The notes beneath the pieces are model-generated. The model did no database searches, was not told where the DNA came from, and was given only the letters and a program-made list of their open reading frames with translations. DNA of 64,000 bases from Paramacrobiotus metropolitanus. Lineage: Eukaryota > Tardigrada > Eutardigrada > Parachela > Macrobiotidae. This document shows positions 1 through 13,150 of this stretch, one piece after another. Each line of letters begins with the position of its first letter. The stretch's first letter is position 1. The stretch spans positions 1 to 64,000 of the forward strand of contig NW_026570347.1 in NCBI RefSeq assembly GCF_019649055.1, given 5' to 3'. A program made the translations under genes and the position numbers.

Positions 1-1730
<1,730 letters not shown>

Positions 1731-2449
1731 TTTTGTGGCCAGATAATACACTATAAATCATCAAGGGTAAAAACTGTTTCGAAATCAATCTTTTCAGTAT
1801 TTCTGATCCTTAAAACTTCGTTGTTTTTGCTACGACGATAAGTATCAGCTTTAAAAGAAAACCGTAAAAACGGTAAAAATTTTGTTATGAACTTGTGGGC
1901 AAATGAGCAATCTGATTCAGCATTAATTTTGACACGAAGGGTATTTGGTACATACTACTGTACCACGTGCTTAATGCAGCGATACGTCAAGGAGTTGAAC
2001 CACGTGATCCATGAGTGCTAGTGGCAGCTTAAAGGCTTTCGGCATGAAGGCTGCCTTACGCCGTCAGAGTTTAGAACTTTACCGTTCCCAAGTCTGTCAG
2101 CTGTTCTGATTCCGCACTTTCATTAGGTTTGGTCGGCTGTTGTTTCCTGTTTATGAATTTTCTGCAAACATAGGTTTTGCGCTTTCATGCGATTTCATGC
2201 AGGGGTTGCTTGATCGTATCTTCCGTAATTATATTGGCGTAAGGAAGCGCTGGGATTACTACCATTTTTGCTTTGAAAGGCCGAAAATGAGGCGCATTAA
2301 CAGCATACCGTAAAGCTGCAAGCAAGTGAGTCTGCAAGTCAAAGCGCGCGGAAACAGGATCCGGAAGTGACGAGAAGTCCCGCCGATTGTTTTTTGGACG
2401 GTTCTTCGATTATCATCCATCGGAGTTTTGTTTACTACTCTGCTTACTT

Positions 2450-4622
2450 ATGGGGTCACCTGCACAATTGTATCAAAACAGCAACTCGGATGACTATCGA
2501 GTGTTATCGATCCAGAGTCATGTTGTGTCGGGATATGTTGGAAATCGAAGTGCAGTCTTTCCCTTGCAGGTCTTGCTAATTGTGAAGTGTTTGCATACTG
2601 TATCACCTTTGATCGACAAAAAAACTATCTGCGATATCAATGCTGTTTAGTGTTTACGTTGGTCGATGCCTGATATAATGTAATGTGCAACGTTTCTAGT
2701 ATGCCCTAAACTCTAAAGTTACTATTTTTTCTTGTTCATAGGTGCTCGGTTTCGATGTGGACTTTATCAACACGGTGCAGTTTTCAAACCATACCGGTTA
2801 GTAACAGTTCTTTGCTTCTTTCGTAACTGCTTAGTAATTAGTATACGGATACTAACATATTTTATGTATTTCACAACCGTGGTCCCGTGAGCCCAGTTAT
2901 TGTTGGTAATACCTGACAGTTTTAAATTAAGCAGTGTGATTAGAGACGTTAGACGCATACAATTGTATACGTATCCAAATTATTACAGTAATTTGCTTCA
3001 TATTGTACATACCGGTGAATGGCGAGCTATAACAGTATCTCGTATGTGTACAAGTACGTGTGAATGAAAGTGTGCGTCTGCATTTTGGATTTTAGGTTAT
3101 CCTGTCGTGAAGGGATCTGTTTTGGATGAATTATCTCTACAAGAACTGTATGACGGTCTGAAGGAGAACGATCTCGATAGGCAGTATAGTCATTTGTTAA
3201 CAGGTGGGAAGCGGTAGTTATTGATCTGCGTAGTGTTTTCGTTAAGTATTTACTTGTTTCTGTTGACGTCTTTCGCAGGATTTGTTCGTTCGAAAGGCTT
3301 ATTATGCAAGTTGGGGGATATTGCGAGAGATTTGAAGCGCACCAATCCATCTCTTGTTTACGGTACGGTGGTTGTAAGCGGAATCGATCCAACTGAGCTT
3401 GAGCTGTAGTGCTCGAGCTGTTTCATTAAACGTTTTCCTTGTGAATTTTTTTAAAAGCGTTTGAATTGCGCTTTCTTTGCTTCCGATGATACTGATCTAT
3501 GTTTAGATCGGTTTGATTGAGTTAGTTTAGAACTTTGGTGATTGAACGTTACGAGCATATGAACTGTATCAAAGTGAAAGTAAACACAAGTTGAATTTTG
3601 TTCTGCTTCATATTACAGCAGTTTTAAAGCTGGAAGCAAAGTGACTTATTTAGAATAATAATAAATAAAGTATCGCGCTTCCTTTCCAGTGTGCGATCCT
3701 GTTTTGGGCGATCATGGAAAAATGGTCAGTACTTCCTGCCACAAACTGTTCGCGTGCAAGCACGCACTATACGCTTGGAGCTGATCAGAAGACAATTGGT
3801 TTCTTTTTCGGTGATTGACAGTATGTCAACGCAGATGTGTTGGAAGTTTACAGGGATACGATTTTGTCGCTGGCAGATATTATGACACCCAATCAATTTG
3901 AAGCCGAGTATGTTTGACAGCAGAGTGCAATCGATTTTGCTTGGTTAGACATCATCGAAGTAAGTAAGCACTTTCCTTTTTTGTAGACTCCTCTCTGACA
4001 TAAGAATTACCGATGCCCAGAGCGCAGTGAAAGCTATGGATTGCCTACATGACAAAGGGCCTCGTACTATAATCATATCCAGCAGCGAATTAGGCAACGA
4101 AGAGGTTCTTGTCGCCTTTGCCAGCAGCATGACTGGTAATGCTTACACTTGTGTAAATGTAACGTAAGTGTGCCGTTTTGAGTCTAGTGATCCAATATAT
4201 TTTTTTCGTAATACCTGCAGACGGGAAAACAGTACGCTATCGAATAGACATTCCTCGATTTCCAGCTTCTTTCAACGGAACCGGTGACTTGTTCGCTGCC
4301 GTTTTTCTTGCATGGCATACGAAAAGCGATGGCAATCTTCAACACTCTCTCGAAGCTACTGTGTCCACTCTGCAAGCAGTCATTCGCCGAACTCTGGCTA
4401 ACTTATCAAGTATTGTAGTATTCCTTTTATTTTGAAGGTTTTTTCATATTGTCCTCATCATTCATGAATATCGTTTACGTTCCAGAAATTAACCATCAGG
4501 GAATACTTTCACCCAAAGATTTGGAACTTCGTTTGGTGCAAAGCCGAAGTGATATCGAACATCCGGTCATCTGTGTCAACGCTGTAGAATTGCTGACGCC
4601 AGCTGCTTCTGTAAAAGAATGA
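2450..4622 (+). CDS. PDXK: Pyridoxal kinase
   Basis: ATP-dependent phosphorylation of pyridoxal, pyridoxine and pyridoxamine in the cytosol (vitamin B6 salvage; PfkB/ribokinase fold). Nine exons join in frame: 2450-2569, 2742-2796, 3096-3203, 3279-3362, 3690-3724, 3822-3907, 3987-4135, 4221-4409 and 4486-4622, giving 320 residues, close to the animal enzyme's usual length. Visible motifs: [17 protein letters not shown] at the N-terminus, [21 protein letters not shown], the ATP-site stretch [10 protein letters not shown], and the anion hole with catalytic Asp in [13 protein letters not shown]. The C-terminal [13 protein letters not shown] also matches the family. The start was chosen as the only ATG in frame before the conserved block; a TTG-led extension to 2387 is unlikely. 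It is divergent from the Rpt4 gene (about 720 bp between starts) and convergent with COG8. All catalytic motifs look intact. Confidence 0.95.
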
Positions 4623-4970
4623 CATTTTGTTGTGGAATTTGGGAGTCTCACAGTTAGTAGTCCGTTGCATGCACATTAAATTTTAGGATTTCTGATTCCG
4701 TGTATTTTCATCATTGTAAAGGTATTTATTCTTGGAGTCTTTCGATAGTGATGCTTCAGGATAATTTGACTTCCAGCTCTTTGAATTACGAATACGAAAA
4801 CTTTATACGTGAGTAGTTTCCAGACCAGTGGTGAAAAATACCTGTGATAAATTTTATTGTTTGACACAAGGGTTCCGTAGATTTTATGGATACAAGTATT
4901 TGCAATGATAATTATTCAACAGAATTTATTCTGCAACACTGGATGGAGAAAAAATATAATAAATACAACT

Positions 4971-7513
4971 TTAAGATCCATTTTGAACTAAAACATTCTC
5001 GCCATCCACTCGGGAATTGGTGAAACCGTCTTCTTGGACAGGCTTTACAGCTAACAAAAGTTTCGCTTCATGCAATGAAACACCCAGAACTGCGGTAGCC
5101 TCTTGCAACGGACAAATCATATCTCTGGCTTTCTCTATGAAAGGCACGAAAAATTTATGATACGCATTTTCCAAATCTTCCACTAATTGTCCTTCTTTCC
5201 TTTCGAGCCCTCGAATAACGACACCAACATCAAATAACAAAGTGTTAATGGAGTGGATCACCGGTACTACCAGACTGCTCACAAAGCAGAACCGTAAGCG
5301 ATTTAGGGCGTCCAGAATGCTGTTCCCCAGTACAGCCAACTGTGGATATTCCATCAACTCTACGGGCGGTTTCACTGCATTTTGTCGATCAGAAACATCA
5401 GAGGGGTACTTTGGCTGACTCCAAGGTTTTTTCTGAATCTTTGTCCGGACGGACGAGGTGAAGCTGCAAATATTGGAACATGACAAAGCTTACTGTTAAC
5501 TACAAGTTTACAATAAAGCCTTCACACAATTTCGGTAAAGTGAACTATAAGAGCAACACCTTCATGGCTTCATGTGACAATAAAAAGACAAAAATAGAAT
5601 CACACCAAAATGGTGTTTCAACAATGGATGTATCATGTATCAACTGTTTGAAATTAAGCACGTACTTGTCTACTGCATCACGGAAAGCGGTTTTCAGTTG
5701 AGAAAACAGGTAATCGATGAACACGCGGATGCACTCGGCAGACGAATTGGCACCAAATCGCGAAAACATCTCCATCAGACTCAAATACTGATTGAAGAGT
5801 GATTCCAAATGGCTGTTATCCACTCGAGGTAAAGATTTTGCAAACAATTTTGATAATTCGGAGACCTAAAGAGCAATTCAGAATTACTGTAACCACTGGA
5901 ATTTCCCTCAGTCATCCCAAAGCTTATTAATTCAAGGGTGAACGCAGAAAACTCTGGAACAGCATGAACAGATTTTTTGTCAAATAGCAATCCTACCTCC
6001 TTATTTAGCCAGACATATGGAAGTATTCGCAAATCTGGTAATAATTCCGGGTTATCAGGAAATACGGACAAATACAAGTTGACCGTCTCAAAATAATGCA
6101 GCCGGCATATTTCGAGAATTTTAGATAACGTTTGGAATGTTTCCTTCTGCGGAACTGCACGCACAAGGCTTCCAATATAAACGCTTCGAGCCTAATAAAT
6201 ACAAACGAAAACCGATATCGATTCATAGATATCACAAAATATTAGGTTTAAAACCGTAACAGAATTTGGAAGCAACAACTAATTAACAATAACCCATATT
6301 AAATAGATAAGCAAGACCAACAAACCTTATATATACTCTACTGAATATTCTCTGTAATCGTTACCCAAGCAATAAGAACATTCAAATGTAGAAAATATTC
6401 GGCTGTATCACTTGCGTTATTAGTGGTAAAATTGCTTCAATATATAGTAACATTTTTAAATTATAATACGATACCTGCAGAAAGTCAGTGCGGACAAATT
6501 CTTCAACACTAACGCCAAGAGAGCTGCCAAGGCGACGCTGGAGCGAAACGGTTTTCAACGCTTCCAGCAACTGCACCGGAGAAGTTCGAAATTTATTCGA
6601 CAATAAATTCATCAGCATCCACGCTCGCTTTCGCGTTTCCTCTACTAAATGCGCAACGATGGGTGCCTGGACAGCTTGGTGGTTCAGCTTATCAACAAAC
6701 AAGATCAGATCCACAGCCTGCATCATCAATATCCCGAAATTAAATGAAATCACACTGCCACAAAAACCAAAAAACTAAAAAGTCATCTTATAGTTTTATT
6801 AGTAAGCAAATCGAATACATCACTGTATCACTGCCGAATAAGTTGTGACTTGTGAGTACCTCATCAAAAAGTCCGTTTTTAGCCAAATTCGTGATAGAGT
6901 TCGGAATATCCAGTAAATCCTGTATTTGATGCAGCTGCATAAACTGGTTACGCGACTGAGCAATCTGCTCATGATAGTCCGCAGCACGTTTCTCCAGCGC
7001 TTGACACAGTGTCTCGGCTTGCTTACAGTTTTGCAAACGCTCTTTTACACGGTTCTGGATGTTCGGGAGCTCTTGGACGACATCGTTAATTTGTGAGGCT
7101 GCAGTTAGGAGAACCGTGTAATTCTGTAACGAGATCGCTGGAATGTTTACCCATCCGTACAAACTAAAGTTTTTCACGGCTTGTGAGGGTCAAGCAGTTT
7201 ACTGTTTACGTTTACCTTTCTTATAGACTTCTACACATACCTCGACAACTAAAGCAGTTTTTTCTTCGTGAAGTTTTGCAGTTGCTTCGTGCAAGCGAGC
7301 TTCTTCTGCATGCAGGATTTCCAAATTGCTCTGTAAAAGCTCACTGACATACTGAGCAGTAAGTTGGAGACGAGCATCGTCGTTTTGCGTCTCCGCTGGC
7401 AAGACGCCATCCGAAACTAAAAGATTCCGAAAAAATTCCAAGGGATCGAAACTATCTTCGATGGTCACGGAAGGATTCAAAGGCATAACACTAAATTCCC
7501 CCATGGCGTCCAT
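4971..7513 (-). CDS. COG8: Conserved oligomeric Golgi complex subunit 8
   Basis: Peripheral Golgi protein of lobe B of the COG tethering complex, needed for retrograde intra-Golgi vesicle traffic and glycosyltransferase retention (family knowledge). Six exons close in frame: 7513-7216, 7137-6860, 6717-6475, 6191-5997, 5865-5666 and 5463-4971, giving 568 residues against about 612 in human. Seen: an acidic N-terminus, then the helical region with QDLLDIPNSITNLAKNGLFD, which aligns to the family's LEILEIPQLMDTCVRNGYYD. A block around YPQLAVLGNSILDALNRLR follows and matches the COG8 C-terminal LNNILVAFNDLR segment. The first intron is inferred from phase matching (donor at 7215, acceptor at 7138) and is the least certain junction. 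A minus-strand AATAAA at about 4929-4924 lies roughly 40 nt past the stop. It is convergent with pyridoxal kinase and is followed upstream by the same-strand G-alpha gene. Confidence 0.87.
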
Positions 7514-7893
7514 GGAAATCAGGAAAACGCAACGATAAACTGGATAAATGGCTTATAGACGAACACACGCATCAAAGGTTTTACAAGTAATAACTACAAC
7601 TCCTGAAATCCGATTTCCATTTTTTATATCACAAATTATTTGCATTTGCCGATTTCGAATTATTAATTTTTGTGGTTGGAGAAACAGCTGGAAAGTAGAA
7701 CCGTACGGGGACATGCATTTGAACCGCGGTGACGTCGGCAGGGCACAACTCAAGCCGCCATGCGGTCAAGGTAGCATCAAAGTCATTTTTGAATCGTGTA
7801 TGAATCGAATTATACAGCGAATGGTTTTGACTTCTACGTTTTACCACTTTTATTGTTATTTTCATTATGACTTAATAAATGCATCTCATTATC

Positions 7894-8095
7894 ATGGTAG
7901 TACTTATGGCAATACGTAAGTACTCTACACGTAGACTTAGTAGAGTACAGAACGTACTGCAACAAGTACTACGGCTACCATAGAAAAGGATAATAAATAA
8001 TAATAGAGTATTATCTATTCTATGGTACTCGTATAATGGTATTACCGGCAGTCCCGGCATATTGGAGCATACTCCAGCGTGCCGGGACTGCCGGT
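7894..8095. repeat. Cluster of nested perfect hairpins
   Basis: At least four perfect inverted pairs lie in about 200 bp between COG8 and the G-alpha gene. They are 7897-7905 with 7964-7972 (9 bp), 7920-7928 with 7940-7948 (9 bp), 7977-7985 with 8018-8026 (9 bp), and 8044-8059 with 8080-8095 (16 bp, ACCGGCAGTCCCGGCA and its complement, with a further TGGAG/CTCCA stem in the loop). No coding frame crosses it convincingly. It could be a foldback-type mobile element remnant or a structured transcript. Confidence 0.8.
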
Positions 8096-8857
8096 TGTTC
8101 TGCAGCCACGGTTTTAAAAACCACAAGTACGAACTACGTATTAAAAGTTAAAGGCAAAGGCAGGTGTCAAAGGTTTTCATATAGCCAAAAAGGCAAATAA
8201 GAAATTAGCGAACGTAAAACCAAGGTACATATATCTATATAATAATATAAGAGATGAACTCCTTTATACGTACCGTGGTAAAACCAATTGGCAAATGTAC
8301 AGTTCCCACTTCCCAGGTAAAAAGATATTAATTTTACAGTGTAAGTTCTTAAAGACTGGCCCAGCAACATTTCCCTGTGATTTACGCCAGTTCAGACGTT
8401 TTACGTGGTGTTTAATGTAGTTCTGATGTTTGCGCTCTGACGAACGACAGTAATTTTTAAATTACCCGGAATTAAGCCGATTTAATTTGCGTATTTTATT
8501 TTAAGAAGACGTGAGTCAAAACTAAATTGTAATAACTAGTAACACCAAACCATAAACCATTACTACCAAACCAGCAATGCAGTTGCTCAAGTTATCAACT
8601 GATTATAACCCACAAAAAGAGACGACTCACACTGCTAGCGCAAGTCATGGTAATTATAAATATTACAGAGATGATCCTTGAAGAGATTTCTGTTAACAAA
8701 ATTAGGAACACGAGAATACCAGCACAACTGTAATGTGTCACAACCAGGTACATAAATAACAACGAAGAACAGCGACACCATTAATTATTAATACAGCCAA
8801 TAGCCATGACATGTTTGTAGACTGAGATGCAGAAAACCGATTTTCGCTGACAACTTT
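8096..8857. other. Intergenic, no gene seen
   Basis: AT-rich stretch downstream of the G-alpha stop, on that gene's 3' side. It probably holds its 3' UTR and the promoter-proximal sequence of nothing else. No frame with recognisable protein similarity was found on either strand. Confidence 0.5.
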
Positions 8858-10592
8858 TCAGTACAGCCCCACGTCCTTCAGCTGATTTTTAATGATAACA
8901 TCGGTTACGGAATCGAAGACGAATTCCATATTATTCGTATCGGTGGCACACGTAAAATGAGAGTAGATCTCTTTGTCAGGATTGTGGTTAAGCAATTCAA
9001 AGCGCATTTGAATGTATGCAGAAGCCTCTTCATAGCTATTTCCTCCATGGTACTCCGGAAAACACACCGTCAGAGGTGAGCGGTGAATTTTTTCTTCGAA
9101 TAAGTCTTTCTTGTTCAAAAACAGAATGATGGAAGTTTCAATAAACCAGCGATTATTGCAGATGGAGTCGAACAGTTTCATCGACTCAAACATCCGATTG
9201 ACCGTTTCATCTTCCTGTAGCTTCATATCATAGCAATTCATGGCTACACAAAAGATGATAGCGGTTACTCCTTCAAAACAGTGTATCCATTTTTTGCGTT
9301 CTGATCGCTGCCCGCCGACATCAAAGAGTTTGAAACTAACTCCTGAAAAAAATAAAACGCAAAGCTGCAATCTGGGTACCTTAAATACGTACTTAAATAT
9401 GCAATAGACTTTCCAACGAAACTATACAAGCAAAAGTTTTCATAAAACAAGCCAAAACCTTGAGTGTCGACTGCCAAGCGTCTCCATGAATGAAAATGAG
9501 ATAAAAACAGAAACAGAATTTTTTTCCTGTGCTATAAAATCAAAATAAAGTAATATAAGTTAACTCGATAAAAAACTTACAGCGGTAATCTAAGCCGGTT
9601 CACTTTGACAGCGCCGGCTAAGTAAATAATTAAAAGTGCAGCACACATCCGATCTGCTATTTTTAAAACGCCGACATATCTGATTACAAATGCAGAATTG
9701 TGAATGAATCTAGCACATATCCATGTGTACAGATACATCATACATCAGCGTTATGTATTATAACATTATTAAAGGACGTTTTTGCTCACTTGTCAGCTTA
9801 CAGAGACGAGCAGATTTACAAGGCATATGCAACCCCAGTGCCCCACCAGTACCTACAAGCACGCAAGTTCCGTTGTACCGCCGCCGTAACTTACGGTATT
9901 GGTTTTGTGCGCGCTTCCAAGCGTACTTGTACAGATTTGTGGAAAAGGTTTTAGCAATTCGCCCAATCACGAGTACAAAAATATTCAGTTTAGAAATTCA
10001 CTCAAAGAAACATACCTTTAAATTCAAAATGAGTTTCGATAATCCCGGTAGTTTTCACTCGTGTGCGAAGCACATCCTGTTGGGTGGGAATGTACGCCGG
10101 ATTGGCTAATCGGTCCAAGGAATTCAGATAATAACTGGCTGAATCGTTCAGCTGATATTCTTGACTACGCGAATAGCATTCCTGTACACCGCGATCTAAC
10201 CACAATCGCTTCATAGTCATGGCTAATTCCGGTGTCATTTCGCCATCCTGAAGCTGCAGACACATGGAGAAAAACAGCCGCGCATCTTCCGATCGCTGGC
10301 GTTCAGCAAAATCAATACGCAACTGACCCATTGCCCGAATGATGGCCATTAAAGACTGAATCGTATTATTGTACACGACGCCTTTGTAATTGAGACATTC
10401 CGACTCGCCATAGCCGTGATCGTGAATAATTTTCATCTGCTTGACAATCGTGCTCTTCCCTGATTCACCAGCACCGAGAAGCAACAGTTTAACTTCTCGA
10501 TTGCGACGTACTTCATCCGCCCGTATTCCCCGATCGATCTGTCTGCTTTTCTCCACGGCTTGTTTATCTTCGATACTTTGGGCACAACCCAT
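8858..10592 (-). CDS. Heterotrimeric G protein alpha subunit, Gi/o class
   Basis: Membrane-anchored GTPase coupling 7TM receptors to effectors. Two exons (10592-10016 and 9342-8858, phase-1 junction) give 353 residues, the normal G-alpha size. Seen: MGC N-terminus for myristoylation and palmitoylation; P-loop GAGESGKST near residue 40; switch [11 protein letters not shown] with the catalytic Arg; switch [14 protein letters not shown] with the catalytic Gln; NKKD and TCAT guanine-specificity motifs. Overall similarity is to the Gi and Go group ([20 protein letters not shown]). Odd: the tail ends [10 protein letters not shown]. Most Gi/Go proteins have Cys four residues from the end, the pertussis-toxin ADP-ribosylation site; here it is Val, as in some insect Gi proteins that also lack this Cys. 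Only one intron is present, few for this family. I cannot decide between Gi, Go and a lineage-specific paralogue, so no symbol is given. Confidence 0.95.
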
Positions 10593-12716
10593 TTTTTATG
10601 CCTACAAAGACAGGCATTCCAAAATATTTTGCAGTCAAATTGCGTTTTCACTCAAAAGATCAGAATAGTATCTTATAACAATCTTAATTATTACCACATC
10701 AACAACATACTCTTATAACGTGACTAGATATTTGTATTCCTTGTACGCGAGAAAGAGTGGATCGTGGATCGAAAAAACAAAGTGAAACCTCGTACAGTAG
10801 TACTCGAAAAAAAAACTTTCAAATTTCGAGTTAGTATTATTAACAAGCAATAATTAAAAGCGCAAAAATGATCATAATGGCCACTGTTCTTACCAGCTCA
10901 GGCCCGCAAAGCGTGGAACGAGTCCGACACGGATGGACCCAATCGAACAATTAATAGATAAGTGGTAAAGTGGGCATACAATCACTCAACTGATGAGCAG
11001 AATAATATGCTCATCAATCCAAATAATAGCTAATTCTGCAAGGTTTGAATATAGCCAACGCTGTCCCCACTCAAGCTGTCCACTTTTCACCTTCCGCACT
11101 TCAATCACTTCGAGAACTCCTGGGGCAATCCAATGAATCGAATATTCAAACTGAACCGCATAGTCAGTTTTCGTGAAACTGAATTACAAAAAACAGATCT
11201 GAATTACATCCGGTGAAACTGAAGCCTACGATATGCAAACATAGTAGCCAAGTTTAACAGATAATAATAGTTAATAATAGTTATAATGAAAATAACAATA
11301 AAATTATGAAACCATTCGCAGATTCGCTGTATAATTTAATACACCATTAAAAGTTGATTGGATTACTTAGAAATTGATAAGCAAATTCTCGCACTACATA
11401 TTGACCACTCGGACCTTGGTGCATCCGAAATAACGTACTCGATGCTCATTCAAAACTTAATCATTAGTAAGTTACAGGTACCCGATGGCCGATCGGATTG
11501 TTTAAATAAACATGCAATACGGCCAATACCTGTTGACTGTTGCTCCAATACCTGTTGCAACGGAGTGCTCCGCCGTTGGAACTTCGACCGTCTTCCCTAA
11601 CAACATTCAGTTCCTAGCAAATTTCTCGCTCAAGATTCCGCCGTTATTGAGTGCAATAAATTGAGTACTTAAATGATATGCAGCAGCGAGAAATTCGTAC
11701 GACGCTGATCCGAGAATAAATTTTTAGCCGTTATACGATTGAAACGGCGAAACTTGTTTTCAATAGGTCGACTGACTTTTTGTTGAATCAGCAAATATGC
11801 ACATTCGTCCCCACATGCACAGGTGTGCGATGTGCATGTTAGATTCGGAGGGCGTGGTTAGCGTGGGCTAAACTAGTAACTTAAATCCCCCTTGTTTTGC
11901 TCCTTTTTCTCTGGCGCACACCTAAACATCACCTAATCCCTCCAGGAGGATTAGATCAGCCGTGATGTTTAGGACTGGCGCACGAGTCCACGACAATGGG
12001 AATTTGTGAGATCCCGGGACGAGCACCGAAGCTGTTTGCACTGTGCAGTGCTGCATGCACTTTAAGTTTAATGTAAGAGTGTAAGACTTGATAATACTAG
12101 TATAGAAGGTCGTAACCGCCCTTAGTGCAAGCGAGCGTGCGTGTAAGATTTTTTTGTGCAAAAGCTTCGTTGGATAAAACACCAACAAGAGTAAACATGC
12201 GAGTGTCTGTCTTCTGTATCATATGCTGATGCCATATCAGAAAGCTTTTTACGTCAGACGTGCTGTGCTATGTCGGTCATGGCACCGACTTTCAGGATAA
12301 GACGACGGTGTTTGTTTGTACATTTTTTAAAGGGCATAAATAGAGTATGAAGTCTGCTGTAAATTTTAATAAAAACCCACAGGAAAACCCGATAAACGGT
12401 CACGTACAATACTGGTCAGAGCCGGCTTAGTGAGATCAGCCGAAGATTCTTCAACTTGACAGCCGCAGCCAGCCGAAAAGCAGTGCAACACCTGGCGGCG
12501 TAAGGGGTGGTCATGAAAAAGCAAAGAGAAGCAAAAAAAACGAAACGAGCAAAGCTTTATTTAAAATAAAATAAAGAAGAAATACATTCCACCCAGTGGG
12601 ATGTACTTCTGTTGTGACTGCTAGAGACGAGAGCAGTCCGTCCTTTGCACGGAAAGCGTAGGCATAAGCCATTCGAAAGGAAAAGTATGATTTGTACTAC
12701 AACCAAAAGTAGTAAA
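10593..12716. other. Intergenic region upstream of the G-alpha gene
   Basis: About 2.1 kb without a supported gene. The part next to 10592 presumably holds the G-alpha promoter and 5' UTR. Short frames are present but show no recognisable protein. It contains the small hairpin insertion at 11920-11974, listed separately. Confidence 0.5.
11911..11983. repeat. Small hairpin insertion flanked by 9 bp direct repeats
   Basis: A two-part perfect stem, CCTAAACATCAC (11921-11932) pairing with 11962-11973 and CTAATCC (11933-11939) pairing with 11948-11954, is bracketed by the direct repeat CTGGCGCAC at 11911-11919 and 11975-11983. The layout looks like a target-site duplication around a foldback insertion of about 55 bp. 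Confidence 0.7.
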
Positions 12717-12720
12717 TTAA

Positions 12721-12738
12721 CTCTTAATGGCCTGACAT
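12721..12738. repeat. piggyBac left terminal inverted repeat
   Basis: CTCTTAATGGCCTGACAT directly after the TTAA target duplication. It matches the complement of 15663-15680 except for T against C at the second base. Confidence 0.93.
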
Positions 12739-13150
12739 ATTTTTATCCGTTAACGCCTAACTGCATCAAACTGATACAAGTGCTAGCCATTGGTCTGTTT
12801 GGCGCTACTGACAAATGAAAGGGAAAATAGATCTGAAAGGGACACAGAGAGGCTACTGCACCACACCGTGTTCAGCACACTTATCAGAGTTTAATCGCAA
12901 GAGTCACGTTACAGTTACACGCCCGTAATTATTTTATATTGAGTACAACTAATTAACATTCTAAAACACGAAGTTAAAGTAAGCAAATGTAGAAGTCAAA
13001 CTGCAAAGAAATCCACACTCCACAATGTTATCGGTCACTCCAGTGTCTCAGAATCAGAATCTGTAATATTAATGATTGTGATTTCATGGCCAACAATTAC
13101 AATACTAATAATTATTAATTTTAGCGAAAATAATAAGCAAAAAAATAACA

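Noticed and set aside
2387-2449. Extended N-terminus of pyridoxal kinase from a TTG
   Set aside because: Eukaryotic initiation at TTG is unlikely and an in-frame ATG at 2450 precedes the conserved block.
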